Positions 4,327 through 6,147 of a stretch of 6,147 bases of DNA are shown here, piece after piece. Position numbers and translations under genes: made by a program. How positions within the stretch are numbered: position 1 is the first letter of the stretch; every line of letters begins with the position of its first letter. Location: positions 1-6,147 of the forward strand of contig JBJORA010000103.1 of NCBI GenBank assembly GCA_046049675.1, read 5' to 3'. The DNA is from CAIXQW01 sp046049675 (lineage in GTDB: Bacteria; Bacteroidota; Bacteroidia; Chitinophagales; Chitinophagaceae). The notes under the pieces were generated by a model, which did no database searches, was not told the origin of the DNA, and saw nothing but the letters and a program-made list of their open reading frames with translations.

Positions 4327-5298
4327 CTACAGTAAGCGCCTTTTAGCGATATCAAAATAGGCCTTCTCCAGCTCGTAGCCCTCAAATTGACGATCTAAGT
4401 TTTTACAAGCCAGTCCTGTGCTGCCGCTTCCCATAAAAGGGTCTAGTACCGTTTGATCTTGCCAGCTGAGTAGGTTTACTAAATGCTCCATCAATTGTAC
4501 AGGCTTAATGGTAGGGTGGTTATTGAAGTCATCGGCATGCTGACGCACTTTAGGCACTAAGAAGAATTTATCATAGCCATCTTCAAAGCTATCAGTGCGT
4601 ACAATATTTGCCGTAACGCGTCCCTTGGGGTGCGGGTTGTGACCAACCTTGCCTTCGCCAGCTTCGTATGGTATTCGCGAGGCTTCTAAGTTGAGTGCGC
4701 CTGTACCGTGCGCAATCATATTTTGGGCAGCGGTCTTTTTCTTTTCCAAAGGCTTTTGTACAAGAATGATTGGCTCGTAGGCGGGCTTTATCCCAAGTCC
4801 ACTTCCTGCAAATTGCTTTCCGATTTTGCTGTTGGCAGCAAGTTTTGCTTTGCCTTGCGTCGTGGTGTACGAATCTGCGCCACCTTTTTTGTAGCCTTGC
4901 ACATATTTATACTGCCCAACCGCTTTGCTTGCAACACCAAGTTCTTTATCTATGTCCAATGCTACATCGCGGCTCTTTGGCATGCCATTTAAGTAGCCCC
5001 ACATCATTACATCGCGCACGATAAAACCAGCGTCTTCCAGTTGCACCATTAACCTGTGCATCAATCTTACAGCACTAAACACAGCCGCATAGCCACCGGG
5101 CTTTAGTGCTTCAAAACAATCTGACCAAATCTGCGAGGGCGGCAAACTTTTATCCCATTCATTATTCTGGAAGTTAATGCCATAGGGTGGATCCGTAATG
5201 ATGGCGTGCACGCTGTTTGGCTTTGTTTTATTCAAGCCAATGCACGACTGACAGTAGAGTTGTATGCCTTTTGGTAAGCCTTTTGCCACTTTTCGCAA
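4327..5298 (-). CDS. Site-specific DNA methyltransferase, beta class (N6-adenine or N4-cytosine)
   Basis: The 323-residue enzyme transfers a methyl group from S-adenosylmethionine to an amino group of a base in a specific site. The catalytic motif DPPYG (36-40) comes first and the AdoMet-binding motif DPFMGSGSTG (286-295) near the end, the beta-class order. HPTIKPVQLMEHL (261-273) and GYELEKAYFDIAKRRL (307-322) are the usual motifs beside it. Residues about 120-255 between them should be the target-recognition region and show no clear relative. DPPY is more usual for adenine. No ATG is available; TTG 5298 or GTG 5289 must start the protein. It follows the nuclease gene by 8 bases and is its likely protective partner. 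TATATTTG at 5303-5296 overlaps the TTG and could be a separate promoter, in which case GTG would be the start. Confidence 0.94.
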   Translation of the reverse strand: MRKVAKGLPKGIQLYCQSCIGLNKTKPNSVHAIITDPPYGINFQNNEWDKSLPPSQIWSDCFEALKPGGYAAVFSAVRLMHRLMVQLEDAGFIVRDVMMWGYLNGMPKSRDVALDIDKELGVASKAVGQYKYVQGYKKGGADSYTTTQGKAKLAANSKIGKQFAGSGLGIKPAYEPIILVQKPLEKKKTAAQNMIAHGTGALNLEASRIPYEAGEGKVGHNPHPKGRVTANIVRTDSFEDGYDKFFLVPKVRQHADDFNNHPTIKPVQLMEHLVNLLSWQDQTVLDPFMGSGSTGLACKNLDRQFEGYELEKAYFDIAKRRLL

Positions 5299-5303
5299 AT
5301 ATA
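5296..5303 (-). promoter_or_regulatory. Possible internal -7 element at the methyltransferase start
   Basis: TATATTTG matches TAnnTTTG exactly in the 8-base gap between nuclease stop and methyltransferase start. No TTTG stands at the normal distance upstream. If used, it would give a nearly leaderless methyltransferase transcript starting around GTG 5289, allowing the methylase to be made without the nuclease. Confidence 0.3.
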
Positions 5304-5306
5304 AAG

Positions 5307-5984
5307 TTAGCGGTACACGAAACCACTAGAAGTTGTACCCACAATATTATTATTTTTTATGCGGCCTGCTAGTACTTCCTGTTCAAAATATTGAATATAA
5401 GCAGCAGTATAAATGCCAAATCTATTAGGTAGAAAATGCAGGCTATTAAATCGCCCCTCTTCTAAAGCGTAAGGCAAATTTACATGTACACCTTCATGCG
5501 CATCTACTTGCTTTGTACGACTCTTGTATTGCCGGTATGCCCAAGCCCGTTTTGTATCTACAAAAATGTGAATATTGTAATTTTCGTTTTGCAGTTTTAC
5601 GCGAAAATCGACGCCAATTTTGTCAAGGACAGTGCTGCGTTCAACCAGGCTGTCGCCAAAAATGTGTTTGCACAAGAAGTAGGCATGGTATTCTGTAAGA
5701 AAGCCAAATTGTGTGCGATACAATCTTGCTCGCAGGCCGTCGCTAAACTGCTGCCAATCTTTTACATTGAAACGTTTATGAAGTTCAATATCGTGGGTAG
5801 TGGCGTACAGTTCAAAAAAATCGTCAAAGCTTAGATAGTTGTGCTGCACAAAATACAATTGATTCAAGAGTTCACTTGGATTGAGGATATCCTTCAAATC
5901 CATCTCTACATCTTTGATTAGGCGCAACTGTGGCTGCGGTACAAGACTAGCTAAATATTTTTCGTAACTGGCTAGATCGTGCAT
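5307..5984 (-). CDS. Probable type II restriction endonuclease, PD-(D/E)XK fold
   Basis: The 225-residue product is not one I can name. It carries a plausible PD-(D/E)XK site: E98 in GFLTEYHAYFL (helix), D126 in DKIGVDFRVKL, and D143-T-K145 in NIHIFVDTKRAW, with strands in the expected places around the acidic residues. Such sites bind magnesium and cut DNA. Residues 1-90 are helical and may handle DNA recognition or dimer contacts; residues 165-205 hold a strand-helix end. No helicase, GIY-YIG or HNH motif is seen. The ATG at 5984 lies 7 bases after the pdxJ stop, and the methyltransferase starts 8 bases after its own stop, so all three are probably one transcript. Adjacency to a methyltransferase is the main reason for the restriction call. 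No controller (C) protein gene is visible. Recognition sequence cannot be told from the protein. Confidence 0.65.
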   Translation of the reverse strand: MHDLASYEKYLASLVPQPQLRLIKDVEMDLKDILNPSELLNQLYFVQHNYLSFDDFFELYATTHDIELHKRFNVKDWQQFSDGLRARLYRTQFGFLTEYHAYFLCKHIFGDSLVERSTVLDKIGVDFRVKLQNENYNIHIFVDTKRAWAYRQYKSRTKQVDAHEGVHVNLPYALEEGRFNSLHFLPNRFGIYTAAYIQYFEQEVLAGRIKNNNIVGTTSSGFVYR

Positions 5985-5991
5985 AGGTGTT

Positions 5992-6147
5992 CTACTTCAA
6001 CTGACGCTTATACATTTGAACCGTATTGTGCAAGCCTAAATAAATAGCGTCGCAAATAAGTGCGTGGCCAATACTTACTTCTGCTAAGTGGGGAACTTGC
6101 TGTGCAAAGTAGGCCAAGTTTTTTAGGTCTAAATCGTGGCCAGCATT
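5992..6147 (-). CDS. pdxJ: Pyridoxine 5'-phosphate synthase, C-terminal end only
   Basis: PdxJ joins 1-deoxyxylulose 5-phosphate and 3-amino-1-hydroxyacetone phosphate to make pyridoxine 5'-phosphate in the DXP-dependent vitamin B6 pathway; it is a cytoplasmic TIM barrel that forms an octamer. Only the last 51 codons are in the window, cut at the right edge. They start NAGHDLDLKNL and contain LAEVSIGHALICDAIYLGL, the last barrel segment with the phosphate-binding and active-site 'SIGHA' motif found in all PdxJ proteins. The sequence ends RQLK and TAG, the normal family terminus, so the gene is complete at this end. It lies first in the minus-strand cluster with the nuclease and methyltransferase, which probably depend in part on its promoter outside the window. 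Confidence 0.95.
   Translation of the reverse strand, partial: NAGHDLDLKNLAYFAQQVPHLAEVSIGHALICDAIYLGLHNTVQMYKRQLK

Noticed and set aside
4708..5834. Plus-strand frames opposite the methyltransferase and nuclease genes
   Set aside because: Mirror frames of two genes with clear catalytic motifs; rich in Cys and Phe as expected for an antisense reading.

Overview
The window looks like a chromosomal piece of a Bacteroidota bacterium, probably of the Chitinophagia/Saprospiria side. Three things point there. The tRNA unit has a textbook Bacteroidota promoter (TTTG, 19 bases, TACCTTTG). A nitroreductase-fold protein is close to iodotyrosine deiodinases, one of which has been characterised from Haliscomenobacter. 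The left edge holds a SUKH immunity gene next to a toxin-tip remnant, as in Bacteroidota polymorphic-toxin loci. Genes have little Shine-Dalgarno signal and DNA is AT-rich between genes.

Layout, left to right. Positions 1-1062, minus strand, form a small-gene accessory patch: a SUKH (SMI1/KNR4) protein cut by the window edge, a remnant that resembles the C-terminal half of a nucleic-acid-deaminase toxin domain, an unrecognised 124-residue protein, and a decayed short gene. Upstream on the same strand lies an intact Amidase_2 peptidoglycan amidase with a C-terminal SH3-like domain (1133-1951). Divergent from it is an unrecognised 216-residue protein (2169-2819). It converges on an iodotyrosine-deiodinase-like flavoprotein (2843-3523).

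Positions 3631-4290 are the most unusual part. A minus-strand promoter (4257-4287) is followed by a truncated 5' end of tRNA-Arg, a hairpin, an intact tRNA-Arg(ACG) with encoded CCA (4058-4134), and then tandem repeats of about 140-152 bp. The units share the sequence just downstream of the tRNA, and one carries a copy of the tRNA 3' tip including CCA. Each unit has a stem-loop followed by T6, and two carry an extra GC-rich 12-bp palindrome. The arrangement recalls the tyrT/rtT repeats of E. coli, but here it sits behind tRNA-Arg in an unrelated phylum.

The right end is one minus-strand gene cluster: the end of pdxJ (vitamin B6 synthesis), then a PD-(D/E)XK nuclease candidate and a beta-class DNA methyltransferase, spaced by 7 and 8 bases. 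The last two together look like a type II restriction-modification system inserted behind a housekeeping gene and likely transcribed with it.
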